This document shows, in pieces, positions 45,905 through 54,361 of a DNA stretch of 64,000 bases; the first letter of the stretch is position 1, and each line of letters starts with the position of its first letter. Below the pieces are notes generated by a model that worked only from the letters and a program-made list of their open reading frames with translations, made no database searches and was not told the origin of the DNA. Source of the stretch: Kineosporia aurantiaca JCM 3230 (GTDB lineage Bacteria; Actinomycetota; Actinomycetes; Actinomycetales; Kineosporiaceae). The position numbers were made by a program, and so were the translations under genes. Where the stretch lies: contig JODP01000005.1 of the NCBI GenBank assembly GCA_000719025.1, positions 1 to 64,000 of the forward strand, given 5' to 3'.

Positions 45905-46098
45905 GAGGGGTCTTTTCCTGACGTTCGGGGGCCCCGGCACGCCCCTCCGCTGGTACCCGGGCCGTAAAAGTACCGACTCCGGGCCCTCTCTGCGGGGCAA
46001 ATGATGATGTTGGTCCGGGCGAGACCGTTCTGGGCGGATTTGGTAAACATCCCATACTCTGGGTGATCACCTGGACCACAAGCCTTCACGGAGCGGCA

Positions 46099-46743
46099 AT
46101 GACCGAACCGGACGACCTACGGCATCTGCAACACCCCCGCTTCGCCCGCAACTTCGCCAGCCTCAGCGCCCAGGCCGACCAGCGCGGCGGCGCCGACCAC
46201 CGGCAACGGCTCCTCACCGGACTGCACGGCAGCGTCCTCGAACTCGGCGCCGGCAACGGCCGCAACTTCCCCCATTACCCGGCCGAAGTCACCCGTGTCC
46301 TGGCCGTCGAACCCGACGCGACCATGCGCGAACTGGCCCGCCCCGCCGCCGCGACCGCCCCGGTACTCGTCGAGATCATCCCCGGGCGGGCCGAAGCCCT
46401 ACCCACTGCCGACGCTTCCGTGGACGCCGTGGTGGCCTCACTCGTCCTCTGCACCGTCCCGGACCTCCCCCGCACCCTCGCCGAGATCCACCGCGTCCTC
46501 AAACCCGGCGGCCAACTCCGGTTCTACGAACACGTCCGATCGGACGGGATCCGCGGACTGGCCCAGGACGTCGTCCGTCCCCTGTGGTCGTTGAGTCTGG
46601 GCGGCTGCAACCCGAACCGGCGAACGATGGACGCCATCACCTCCGCGGGTTTCGTCGTCGACGAGCAGCAGCAGTTCCGCTGGCGGATGGTCCCGCTGAG
46701 CCCCGCCCTGGACTACGCGCTCGGTACAGCTCACCGCAACTGA
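46099..46743 (+). CDS. Class I SAM-dependent methyltransferase (UbiE/Methyltransf_11 type)
   Basis: ATG 46099 gives 214 residues. Motif I is VLELGAGNGRNFPHYP, followed by VLAVEPDATMRELA, then SVDAVVASLVLCTVPDLPRTLAEIHRVLKPGGQLRFYEHVRS, the standard Methyltransf_11 order. The C-terminal part ending near NPNRRTMDAITSAGF resembles METTL7-like/phospholipid methyltransferases. Substrate unknown; single gene. Confidence 0.87.
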   Translation: MTEPDDLRHLQHPRFARNFASLSAQADQRGGADHRQRLLTGLHGSVLELGAGNGRNFPHYPAEVTRVLAVEPDATMRELARPAAATAPVLVEIIPGRAEALPTADASVDAVVASLVLCTVPDLPRTLAEIHRVLKPGGQLRFYEHVRSDGIRGLAQDVVRPLWSLSLGGCNPNRRTMDAITSAGFVVDEQQQFRWRMVPLSPALDYALGTAHRN

Positions 46744-46806
46744 CCGGAGCAGACAGATGGGGCCGCCAACTAGGTTGCCCAGGCCGGGGCCTGCCACGAG
46801 GGACGG

Positions 46807-47109
46807 TCAGAGAGGTAGGCGACGGTCTTCAAAGACTGCCGTCATCTCGAGCCTTCCGCCCAGAGCTCGGACGTACTCTGCCAGGGTGGAGACGAGAACC
46901 CGGTTAATGTCGCCATTCTCGATCTCACTCACACGTGGCTGAGCAACGTGCATGACCTCGGCCACCGCTGCCTGGGACAAGTGCATCTGGGCGCGGATCT
47001 CGTTCAACCGGTATGCGTGTTCCTGCCGATCGAGTTCCTTACGCGCCTCAACCACATGCTCCGGGGCAAGGGCCGCCTGCTTGCGGATGTCGGACCAGCG
47101 CTGCGCCAT
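46807..47109 (-). CDS. higA: HigA-type XRE antitoxin
   Basis: This 100-residue protein has a helix-turn-helix at about 47-75 (MHLSQAAVAEVMHVAQPRVSEIENGDINR) after a helical N-terminus, a size and layout typical of HigA-like antitoxins. It starts 3 nt after the toxin stop, in the toxin-first order characteristic of higBA. It should neutralise the toxin and repress the operon by binding the palindrome upstream. Confidence 0.83.
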   Translation of the reverse strand: MAQRWSDIRKQAALAPEHVVEARKELDRQEHAYRLNEIRAQMHLSQAAVAEVMHVAQPRVSEIENGDINRVLVSTLAEYVRALGGRLEMTAVFEDRRLPL

Positions 47110-47112
47110 GGC

Positions 47113-47478
47113 TTATTCCTCCTCCAGCCGAGCCTGATGAGCTTCAAAGAGATCGTCAGCGATCGGGATGTTGAGCTTGTACCACCGATTCCACTCACCG
47201 GCCTTGTCGCCGGCCACGAGCAGAAGTCCCGTCCTGCGCTTGTCGAAAGCGAAAAGGATCCGCAACTCCGACGAACCCGACGACCCTGGCCGCAACTCCT
47301 TCATATTCGGATGCCGACTGCCCTTCACCGTGTCGACCAGGGGGCGGCCACAGCCCGGCCCCTGCTCCTCCACCTTGTCAATAGCAGCCTGAACCAGTTC
47401 CGCCGTGGCTGGATCGGACACGGCCAGCTTGAGGAACCAGGTAGCTACCTCGTCCTCAAGTTCGATCTCCCATGGCAC
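47113..47478 (-). CDS. higB: HigB/RelE-superfamily toxin
   Basis: GTG 47478 (VPWEIELEDEVATWFLKL) is chosen because family members start at this tryptophan strand; an in-frame ATG at 47502 would add eight residues. The body GRPLVDTVKGSRHPNMKELRPGSSGSSELRILFAFDKRRTGLLLVAGDK and WNRWYKLNIPIADDLF is a classic phage-derived Gp49/HigB pattern. By family it is a ribosome-dependent mRNA interferase. It is co-transcribed with the antitoxin. Confidence 0.85.
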   Translation of the reverse strand: MPWEIELEDEVATWFLKLAVSDPATAELVQAAIDKVEEQGPGCGRPLVDTVKGSRHPNMKELRPGSSGSSELRILFAFDKRRTGLLLVAGDKAGEWNRWYKLNIPIADDLFEAHQARLEEE

Positions 47479-47510
47479 TACAGGGCCCCCGTTCACGAGC
47501 ATAAGGCATG

Positions 47511-47522
47511 GCATATATATGC
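47511..47522. promoter_or_regulatory. AT-rich palindrome at the higBA promoter
   Basis: GCATATATATGC is a perfect 12-bp palindrome 33 bp upstream of the chosen toxin start, in a GC-rich background. It may contain the -10 element and act as the HigA operator. Confidence 0.6.
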
Positions 47523-47528
47523 TCAACC

Positions 47529-47651
47529 CTATAGCTCCGATTGCCACTCTCCGAATCTGGTCAATGACGAGATGTCATAGTTCGCGAGCTCGATGGCCAA
47601 GAGGGTGACCAGGCGGCTCGTCCAGGCCACCCCATGATCAGGATTGGGCAC
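47529..47651 (-). pseudogene. Possible small gene or gene remnant between the hydrolase and higB
   Basis: The minus frame ending at TAG 47529-47531 reads VIEVPNPDHGVAWTSRLVTL then LAIELANYDISSLTRFGEWQ, 40 well-composed residues from a GTG. Further upstream the same frame is antisense-like sequence inside the hydrolase gene. It could be a tiny gene or the 3' end of a lost one. No family recognised. Confidence 0.3.
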
Positions 47652-47688
47652 CTCGATCACCGCTCCGGCGGCGGACTGATCTCCGTCG

Positions 47689-48519
47689 TCAGAGCCCGGC
47701 CTGGTCCGTGAACCCCAGAACGGAACGGATGTACGGCATGGCCGCTCGCCCCAAGGCCCGGTCGGCCTCCTCCGTCCCACCCCGTGACATCCGCATCCCG
47801 CCTTGCGGCACGCTCTCCCCCGGCAAGACCGCCCGATGCCCGGCCCCAGGTCCGCGCACCAGCGTGGTCGCAAGCCCATGACGCTGACGACGGGCAACGA
47901 TCCGCTCGGCCTGGGCAACGCTGGGCCACACCTGATCGTCGTCCCCGGCGATCAGCAGCACCTCGCCAATGGCTTCCGCCTGGATCGACGCTGGCCCAAC
48001 AGCTGCCCCAGCTTCGTCATACGACCGTTCGTACAGACCGACGTACGCAGGCGGGTCGGTATTGGGCGCCCACGAGGAGGAAAAGGGGACGAAGGGCAGC
48101 GCTGTCCCGTTCAGTGTCCAGTGAGACGTGACCCGGCCGTCCGGAGTCGTCCCCGACCAGACGACGTCCGAAGGCGAGAACCCGATCACGGCGTCGACGT
48201 GCGGTGAATGGACGCCGGCCAGCAGGGCCGCCTCGGAGCCGAACGAGGTGCCGCAGACGACCACCCGATCACAGCCCCGGGCCAGCGACCACGCCCGCTC
48301 CAGGAACACCTCGAGCGGGATCTCCCACGGGCCCGCATGTTGGCCCGGACCCCCGAACCACTGGATCGACTCGGCCACCGCCCCCAGCTCCGCGAAAACC
48401 CGCGCGCGACCGGCGTCCACACGCCCACTGGATCCCGCCAGGATCAGCACTCCGACGCCGCTGGCTCGGTCGGGCAGGTAACGGACGCCGGCGGGGTCGG
48501 AGAGCTGCACTTCGCGCAC
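47689..48519 (-). CDS. Alpha/beta hydrolase, BAAT/acyl-CoA thioesterase C-terminal-like
   Basis: This 276-residue single-domain hydrolase has VGVLILAGSSGRVDAGRARVFAELG, the nucleophile elbow VCGTSFGSEAALL (Ser92), acid in AGDDDQVWPS and His in GPGAGHRAVLPGE. The order matches the C-terminal catalytic domain of bile-acid-CoA:amino-acid N-acyltransferase-like enzymes found standalone in bacteria. The usual nucleophile in that group may be Cys or Ser; here Ser. It sits 19 bp downstream of a methyltransferase gene. Confidence 0.8.
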   Translation of the reverse strand: MREVQLSDPAGVRYLPDRASGVGVLILAGSSGRVDAGRARVFAELGAVAESIQWFGGPGQHAGPWEIPLEVFLERAWSLARGCDRVVVCGTSFGSEAALLAGVHSPHVDAVIGFSPSDVVWSGTTPDGRVTSHWTLNGTALPFVPFSSSWAPNTDPPAYVGLYERSYDEAGAAVGPASIQAEAIGEVLLIAGDDDQVWPSVAQAERIVARRQRHGLATTLVRGPGAGHRAVLPGESVPQGGMRMSRGGTEEADRALGRAAMPYIRSVLGFTDQAGL

Positions 48520-48538
48520 CCCGCCATGGTGTCAAGCA

Positions 48539-49288
48539 TCAGTCCAGAGGCTTGCGCCAGACCGACACGTGGCTCGCGCTGTCCGCCGTAAACGGTGAAC
48601 CGTCCCAGTCCGCGACCCGCTGCTCGAACTCGAGCCCGGCCAACTGGGCCATCAGGTCCAGCTCGGACGGCCAGACGTACCGGTAATGGTGGATGCCGTA
48701 GTCGTAGCTGCCGTCCGGCTGGCGGTCGAAGTGGTGCGAGGCGCCTTCCTGCGTGACCAGGTCGTAGGTGTCGAACCCGGTGTGCCGCTCGCTGATGTCG
48801 AACGGAACGGCGAGCTGACCAGGCGGAAGCCGGCGCAGCTGCGGCACGCCCGTCTCGATCAGGAACCGGCCACAGGGCGCGAGGTGGCGGGCGGCGTTGC
48901 GGAAGCACTCGACTTGCGCGGCCTGCGTGCGCACGTTGCCGATCGTGTTGTAGACCAGGAACACCAGGGAGAACTGGCCGGGGACGCGTGTGGTCGTCAT
49001 GTCCCCCAACGTCACCGGCAGGTCCTCGGCCGAGATCTTGCTGCGCAGACGGTCGGTCATGGGCTGCGACAGTTCAATGCCGTGCACCGGAATGCCTCGC
49101 TGTCTCAGAGGCACGCAGACCCGGCCGGTGCCGCTGGCGAACTCCAACGCCGGCCCGTCTTCAGCAAGCCGCTGCAGGAAATCCAGCGTCCGGGCAAGGG
49201 CTTCCAGCTTCGCCGGGTCATCCGCGTCCTGGTCGTAACCAGAAGCCACCTTTTCGCCCCAGACGTCAATGTCATGCATGCCGAACAT
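48539..49288 (-). CDS. Class I SAM-dependent methyltransferase
   Basis: This 249-residue protein contains ALEFASGTGRVCVPLRQRG (motif I), VHGIELSQPMTDRLRSK, FSLVFLVYNTIGNVRTQAAQVECFRNAARHL and GRFLIETGVPQLRRLPPGQ. The beginning (DVWGEKVASGYDQD) and end match a group of actinobacterial Methyltransf_25 proteins. Substrate unknown. It precedes the acylhydrolase gene on the same strand. Confidence 0.85.
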   Translation of the reverse strand: MFGMHDIDVWGEKVASGYDQDADDPAKLEALARTLDFLQRLAEDGPALEFASGTGRVCVPLRQRGIPVHGIELSQPMTDRLRSKISAEDLPVTLGDMTTTRVPGQFSLVFLVYNTIGNVRTQAAQVECFRNAARHLAPCGRFLIETGVPQLRRLPPGQLAVPFDISERHTGFDTYDLVTQEGASHHFDRQPDGSYDYGIHHYRYVWPSELDLMAQLAGLEFEQRVADWDGSPFTADSASHVSVWRKPLD

Positions 49289-49355
49289 GGTTCACACCCG
49301 CGGCGCGAGAAGCGAATGCTTTTCAGGGCGCCCAAGGGGCATGGTTCAGCAGATC

Positions 49356-50729
49356 TCAGGCGCGATAACGGCCCACCCGGGCCGCCAGGTGCACCAGGAT
49401 CGTGGCCAACGTGGCGACCGCGAAGGAGAACAGCGAAGCGCTCATCCACGGTTGAGCGCTGAAGCCGATCGTGTCCGCCAAGGACTGCCAGCCGCTCGTC
49501 CACCAGCCGACCTGACCAGGGTTGATCAGCTGGTAGGTCACGAAACCCAGCGCCCAGGGCAGGAACATCAGCGGTCGCGAACGAGCCGCTGGGCTCAGGT
49601 CCCAGCTCGTGCGCCCGTCGAAGCCGAAGTAGTCCACCACCAGCACGGCGAACATGGGCACGAACACCGAGCCGATCAGGGACAGGAAGCTGGCGTACCC
49701 GTAGATGTCCAAGGTCAACGCGAGCCCGGTGATCAGCACGCCCACGACGATCGCCACCGGACGGCGGTCCCAGGCCGGTCGCAGGTTCTGGGTCGAGACG
49801 GTTGTCGAGTAGACGTTGGCGAAGGACTGGTCCAGTTCGCGGACGATCAGCACACCGAAGGCAAGGCCGCCCAGGGGAACGGCGAGCAGGGCCGTGAACA
49901 CGTGATCGGCGTCGGCAGCGACGGTGACCAGCGCGATCAATCCCAGGGCGTAGCAGGCCACCTGGGCCAGGCTGTAACCAAGGAGCGCTCCACCCGCGGC
50001 CGCTCGTGGGCTGCGGGAATGGCGGGCGTAGTCGGCCGCCATCGGCACCCAGGAGACCGCCACCGCCAGGGTCGAGTCGACCGCGATGCTGAATCCGGAC
50101 CATCCGCCCTGGTTCAGCGCGGGTAGTGGGGAGCGCAACAGCTGTACGAACAGGTATCCCAGAGCAAGGACGACTGCGACGCTCACGAAGCGCCGTAGCA
50201 CCCGTACCGCGCCCAGCGGACGGATCGCCAGCATCGTCGTCAGCAGGCCGCCCACCAGGACGAAGACGTTCTGCGGCACGGCCGGGAGCACCTGCCCGGC
50301 GGCGGTGGCGATGGTGACCAGCTCGAACGTTCCCCATCCCAGCATCTGCACAACGTTCAGCAGCGTCGGCAGATAGGACGGGCCGGCTCCGAACAGACCA
50401 CGCAGCAGCATCATCGCCGGAGCCCCGGTCTGGGCTCCGGGCACCGCGGCGGCCGCGATCGCCGCCGCGCCCAGCACGGTGCCCACGACCGTGGCCAGCA
50501 GGGCCGCGAGCAGACAGAGCCGAGGGGTTCCCGGACCACCCGGCTGCAGGACGATCACCGCGCCGGTGAATCCGAGCAGGCTCACCCCGAGGTTGCCCCA
50601 CAGGCTGAGCTGGTCGCGCAGGCCGAGCGTGCGTGGTGCGGGCTCGCTCAGAGTGCGCGGTACCTCCGTCCCTACGGAATTGCTGTCCAGAAGGTCCGGT
50701 TCATCGTGCTGTTGGGCTGCGCCAGACAT
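49356..50729 (-). CDS. cytX: NCS1-family permease, probable hydroxymethylpyrimidine (thiamine precursor) transporter
   Basis: This 457-residue membrane protein has 12 predicted helices and NCS1 features (LWGNLGVSLLGFTGAVIV early; VSWVPMAADYARHSRSPRAA in the middle). It immediately follows thiG (1 nt between stop and start codons) in a TPP-riboswitch operon, a context typical of CytX, proposed to import HMP. The gene symbol rests on this context; the family also includes cytosine and allantoin permeases. Confidence 0.75.
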   Translation of the reverse strand: MSGAAQQHDEPDLLDSNSVGTEVPRTLSEPAPRTLGLRDQLSLWGNLGVSLLGFTGAVIVLQPGGPGTPRLCLLAALLATVVGTVLGAAAIAAAAVPGAQTGAPAMMLLRGLFGAGPSYLPTLLNVVQMLGWGTFELVTIATAAGQVLPAVPQNVFVLVGGLLTTMLAIRPLGAVRVLRRFVSVAVVLALGYLFVQLLRSPLPALNQGGWSGFSIAVDSTLAVAVSWVPMAADYARHSRSPRAAAGGALLGYSLAQVACYALGLIALVTVAADADHVFTALLAVPLGGLAFGVLIVRELDQSFANVYSTTVSTQNLRPAWDRRPVAIVVGVLITGLALTLDIYGYASFLSLIGSVFVPMFAVLVVDYFGFDGRTSWDLSPAARSRPLMFLPWALGFVTYQLINPGQVGWWTSGWQSLADTIGFSAQPWMSASLFSFAVATLATILVHLAARVGRYRA

Positions 50730-50730
50730 G

Positions 50731-51507
50731 TCAGAGCACTGCCATGCCGTGGGTCGGGGACGAGGCGAGGGCCTGGTCCCGGCGCGGGATCCGGCCGGCC
50801 CGATAGGCCAACCGGCCTGCGGTTACCGCGGCAGCCATCGCCGCCGCCATGAGAACGGGCTTCTGGGACCGGGTTACGGCGGAGGCCAGCAGGACGGCAT
50901 CGCATCCCAGCTCCATGGCCAGGGCCGCGTCCGAGGCGGTACCGATCCCCGCGTCGATGATGACCGGTACCCGGGCCTCGGCGACGATCAGTTCGATGTT
51001 ATGAGGATTCCGGATGCCCAGACCACTACCGATCGGTGCCCCCAGCGGCATCACCGCGGCACAGCCGGCCTGTTGCAGGCGCCGGGCCAGAACGGGGTCG
51101 TCGTTGGTGTAGGGCAGTACGGTGAACCCGTCGGCCACCAACTGCTGGGCAGCGTCCAACAGTTCGAAAGGGTCCGGCAGCAGCGTGTGCTCGTCAGCGA
51201 TCACCTCCAGCTTCACCCAGTCGGTGCCCAAGGCCTCCCGGGCCAGCTTGGCGGTCAGCACGGCCTCGCGGGCGGTTCGGCAGCCGGCGGTGTTCGGCAG
51301 GATCCGCACCCCTCGCGCGGTCAGGACGTCGAACACCGATCCCGAGGTCGAGGTGTCCGCCCGGCGCATGGAGACCGTGCACATCGCGGTTGCGCTGGCC
51401 TCGATGGCAGCGTCGAGCACATCCAGGCTCGGCGCGCCGCCGGTGCCGAGGATGAGACGCGAACCCAGCTGCGTGCCAGCAATAGTGAGCGTATCGTCGT
51501 CACTCAT
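50731..51507 (-). CDS. thiG: Thiazole synthase ThiG
   Basis: This 258-residue TIM barrel has family-typical RLILGTGGAPSLDVL, ILPNTAGCRTAREAV, Schiff-base Lys99 in DWVKLEVI, and PVIIDAGIGTASDAALAMELGCDAVL. It forms the thiazole phosphate of thiamine from 1-deoxyxylulose 5-phosphate, ThiS thiocarboxylate and dehydroglycine (made by ThiO here). It starts 1 nt after thiS. Confidence 0.97.
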   Translation of the reverse strand: MSDDDTLTIAGTQLGSRLILGTGGAPSLDVLDAAIEASATAMCTVSMRRADTSTSGSVFDVLTARGVRILPNTAGCRTAREAVLTAKLAREALGTDWVKLEVIADEHTLLPDPFELLDAAQQLVADGFTVLPYTNDDPVLARRLQQAGCAAVMPLGAPIGSGLGIRNPHNIELIVAEARVPVIIDAGIGTASDAALAMELGCDAVLLASAVTRSQKPVLMAAAMAAAVTAGRLAYRAGRIPRRDQALASSPTHGMAVL

Positions 51508-51508
51508 T

Positions 51509-51709
51509 TCAGCCTCCCTGCTGAGCAGTGATCAGCTCGACGGCCTGCCCGTCGGTAAGGACGCTGTGCGGCCAATGTGCTCGATGGACGATCTCGCCGT
51601 CGACGGCCACGGCCACTCCCTCGGTGCTGCGCGCATGCGTTTTCAACAGGTCGATCACCGTTGTCCCGTCCGGGATCTGGCGCGTGGTGCCGTTGATCGT
51701 CAGTTCCAT
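51509..51709 (-). CDS. thiS: Sulfur carrier protein ThiS
   Basis: This 66-residue ubiquitin-like protein starts MELTINGTTRQIPDGTTVIDLL and ends in the diagnostic Gly-Gly (residues 65-66), which is adenylated and thiocarboxylated to give sulfur to ThiG. Its start overlaps thiO by 10 nt. Confidence 0.95.
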   Translation of the reverse strand: MELTINGTTRQIPDGTTVIDLLKTHARSTEGVAVAVDGEIVHRAHWPHSVLTDGQAVELITAQQGG

Positions 51710-52875
51710 GCCGGGGCTCCCTGGTCGCGATCGATGGATTGCGGTGATGCGGTGAATCGGCGGGGAGAGAAGGCGAGAAGTTCGGGCGGGACGGCGCCCT
51801 CGGTGAGCAGCTGCGCCATGGCGTCCGCAGTGATCGGGGTGAGCAGCACGCCATTTCGGTAGTGACCGCCGGCGACGCTGAGGCCCTCCAGGTCGGTGGC
51901 TCCGATGATCGGGGCATTGTCCGGTGTGCCGGGCCGCAGACCAGTGGCGACGTGCTCGAATTCGAGTTCGCTGACGCCCGGCACGAGCGCCTGGGCATCA
52001 CGCAGCAGTTCGTACATCGCTCCCGCCCGGGGACGGGTGTCAAAACCGGCTTCCTCGGAGGATGCCCCGACCACCACCCGGCCGTCATCGCGGGGCACCA
52101 GGTACACCGGACGACCACGCACCGAGCCACGCACCACGTGCGTGATCAGCCCCGGGTCCGCGGCCCGCAGATGCAGCGTCTGGCCCTTGACCGGGCGCAC
52201 CGCGGGAAGCACCTGCGGCGGTAGCCCATCCAGCTCCCGGATCCACGCGCCACCGGCCAGCACCACTTGATCACCGCTGATCAGCGTGCCGTCCTCAAGC
52301 CTCACGCCGCTCACCCGGCCCCTGCTGACCACGGCCGAGACAGCCCGGCTGGGCAGCATGGTGACCCCGGCAGCGATGGCCACCTCACCCAGGGCGGTGT
52401 GCAGACGGCGAGGATCCACCTGATGATCTCCGGCCGCGAGCAGGCCGCCCGGCAACCCGGGCGCGGTGTTCGGCTCCAGCTCCCGCACCTCACGACCGGT
52501 CAGCAACTGCGCCTCCAGCCCCAGTTCGCGCTGAAAGGCATGCAGGTCACGCAGGTCTTTTAGGTCAGCACCGTCCCAGGCCGCGACCACCGTGCCGCAG
52601 GTGCGGTACCCGATGTCCCGGCCCGTGAGCCCGGCCAGTTCGCCCGCCCAGTCGCCGAACCGGGCCGCCGAGGCCAGGTTCAGATCCAGAAGCGAACGTT
52701 CGCCGTAGTGCAGCTCGGTGACGGGAGCGAGCATCCCCGCGGCGGCAGCGCAGGCCCCTGCCCCGGGCGAGGGATCCAGGACCGTGACCCGCAGTCCGCG
52801 CCCGGCCGATCGCCAGGCAACGCCCAGGCCGATCAGGCCGCCGCCCACGATGATCACGTCGGCTGAGCTCAGCAA
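51700..52875 (-). CDS. thiO: Glycine oxidase ThiO
   Basis: This 391-residue DAO-fold flavoenzyme has VIIVGGGLIGLGVAWRSAGRG (FAD), GACAAAAGMLAPVTE, VYLVPRDDGRVVVGASSE and a C-terminal GHYRNGVLLTPITA. It supplies dehydroglycine for thiazole synthesis under aerobic conditions. ATG 52875 follows GGAAGGGGGC and is the first gene after the TPP riboswitch. Confidence 0.95.
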   Translation of the reverse strand: MLSSADVIIVGGGLIGLGVAWRSAGRGLRVTVLDPSPGAGACAAAAGMLAPVTELHYGERSLLDLNLASAARFGDWAGELAGLTGRDIGYRTCGTVVAAWDGADLKDLRDLHAFQRELGLEAQLLTGREVRELEPNTAPGLPGGLLAAGDHQVDPRRLHTALGEVAIAAGVTMLPSRAVSAVVSRGRVSGVRLEDGTLISGDQVVLAGGAWIRELDGLPPQVLPAVRPVKGQTLHLRAADPGLITHVVRGSVRGRPVYLVPRDDGRVVVGASSEEAGFDTRPRAGAMYELLRDAQALVPGVSELEFEHVATGLRPGTPDNAPIIGATDLEGLSVAGGHYRNGVLLTPITADAMAQLLTEGAVPPELLAFSPRRFTASPQSIDRDQGAPAWN

Positions 52876-52921
52876 CCATGCCCCCTTCCCATGCGAACTG
52901 CGCAGGCAAAGGGAGGTCAGG

Positions 52922-53018
52922 ACTGCTTCCCCACGCCGGCATTATCCGGATCAGGTCCAACGGTCGATGGCTCACAGCCACCCTCTCAGCCCGGTCTACC
53001 GAGCTCCCGCACCCCGCA
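52922..53018 (-). promoter_or_regulatory. TPP riboswitch (THI element)
   Basis: On the minus strand the conserved THI-box cores are in order: GGGGTGC near 53010, CGGGCTGAGAGGGTGG near 52985, GGACCTGATCCGGATAATGC near 52945 and GGCGTGGGGAAGC at 52925. They are followed 46 nt later by the thiO start. TPP binding is expected to repress the thiO-thiS-thiG-permease operon. Confidence 0.95.
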
Positions 53019-53063
53019 CTCTACGACGTCCAGTGCGTGGCGTCTGCCCCCTATTGTCGATTC

Positions 53064-53717
53064 GTGAACATCGACCCCCGGGCCGCACTCGCCTCCGCCC
53101 GCCTGTACCTCTGCACGGACAGCCGCTCCCGGCAGGGTGACCTCGCCGAATTCCTGGACGCCGTCCTCGGGGCCGGAGTCGACATCGTCCAGTTGCGAGA
53201 AAAGGGCCTCGAAGCCCGCGACGAGCTGCGTCACCTTGAGGTGTTCGCCGCCGCCGCCGAGCGGCACGGAAAGCTGTTCGCGGTCAACGACCGCGCTGAC
53301 ATCGCCCTGGCCGCCCGAGCCCCGGTGCTGCATCTGGGGCAGGACGATCTGCCCGTAGAGGTGGCCCGGGCCATCGTCGGTCCCGATCCCGTGATCGGAC
53401 GCTCAACCCACAGCCCGGCCCAGTTCGAGGCCGCCGACCGCGAACCAGGAGTCGACTACTGCTGCGCCGGCCCGACCTGGACCACGCCGACCAAACCCGG
53501 TCGACCGGCAGCCGGCCTGAATCTTCTCGATCACGCGGCCAAGACCTCGCACCGGCCCTGGTTCGGCATCGGTGGCATCGACCTGACCCGACTCGAGGAC
53601 GTCCTGGCCCACGGTGCCCGCCGGGTCGTTGTCGTGCGGGCCATCACCGAGGCCGATGATCCGGCCGCTGCCGCAAGGGCTTTCGCTGACCGGCTCCGAG
53701 AAGCCGCTGCTCGGTAG
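53064..53717 (+). CDS. thiE: Thiamine-phosphate synthase ThiE
   Basis: GTG 53064 gives 217 residues. ARLYLCTDSR, DIVQLREKGLEARDELR, FAVNDRADIALAA, LHLGQDDLPV, GRSTHSPAQFEAA and FGIGGIDLTRLEDVLAHGARRVVVVRAI are all signature segments. It joins HMP pyrophosphate and thiazole phosphate. It diverges from the riboswitch operon with about 45 bp between the riboswitch and its start, so its promoter must overlap the operon's; no Shine-Dalgarno is seen and the mRNA may be leaderless. Confidence 0.95.
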   Translation: MNIDPRAALASARLYLCTDSRSRQGDLAEFLDAVLGAGVDIVQLREKGLEARDELRHLEVFAAAAERHGKLFAVNDRADIALAARAPVLHLGQDDLPVEVARAIVGPDPVIGRSTHSPAQFEAADREPGVDYCCAGPTWTTPTKPGRPAAGLNLLDHAAKTSHRPWFGIGGIDLTRLEDVLAHGARRVVVVRAITEADDPAAAARAFADRLREAAAR

Positions 53718-53732
53718 CGTTGGTCGTTTCTT

Positions 53733-54290
53733 TCACATGTGGGACGGAAAACCTCTCTCGGCCAGAGCGCGATCGAGAACAGCCAGCCGCCGCCGCACTA
53801 TTCGGGGCAACAGCGCCAAGTACACCCCCAGGCCGGCAACGACCCCGGTCACCACCAGAAAACCCAGCGACCAGGCGAAAGCAGCCATCACAGTGAGGAT
53901 CGCGATGAGGACCTGAGAGCCCACCAGCCATACTCGCCGGCGTTCCAGCATCGCAATCCGGTCGGCGCACAGATCCCGCGCCGCACGCAGCAACCGGAGG
54001 TCGTCCGGCACGCGCCCCTTGGCGCTGGCCCGCTGCGCCTGAGTGAGCTCGTCGCCTTCGAGTCCCGTCCGTTCGCGCTGGCGGCGGTTCATCCGAACCG
54101 TGAGAGGGACCATGACCAGCCCCAACACCAAGCCGTTGAGAAAACCCGAGACGGCGTTCGTGGTCAGGCTGCTGCCGGGGTCGATGACCTGCGCCGCCCC
54201 GACCCTCACCAGAGCCGTGACCAGCCCTATGAACAGGCCGCTTACGAGCGCCCAGACCCACGTGGGCTGATCCGTCAGTCTGCTTCGCAT
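53733..54290 (-). CDS. Hypothetical membrane protein with four helices
   Basis: ATG 54290 gives 185 residues. Two hydrophobic helices (about 10-32 and 46-65) are followed by a charged cytoplasmic helix (about 70-120; RQRERTGLEGDELTQAQRAS, RLLRAARDLCADRI) and two further helices (about 125-165). The end is basic. Family unrecognised. It is convergent with thiE and divergent from the dehalogenase-like gene. Confidence 0.7.
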   Translation of the reverse strand: MRSRLTDQPTWVWALVSGLFIGLVTALVRVGAAQVIDPGSSLTTNAVSGFLNGLVLGLVMVPLTVRMNRRQRERTGLEGDELTQAQRASAKGRVPDDLRLLRAARDLCADRIAMLERRRVWLVGSQVLIAILTVMAAFAWSLGFLVVTGVVAGLGVYLALLPRIVRRRLAVLDRALAERGFPSHM

Positions 54291-54361
54291 GATCGATTTT
54301 TGCCGATTTTCCACCGTTCGGCGACTGCAGAACCTGACCACCCGCGTGTGAGGCTAGGGGC

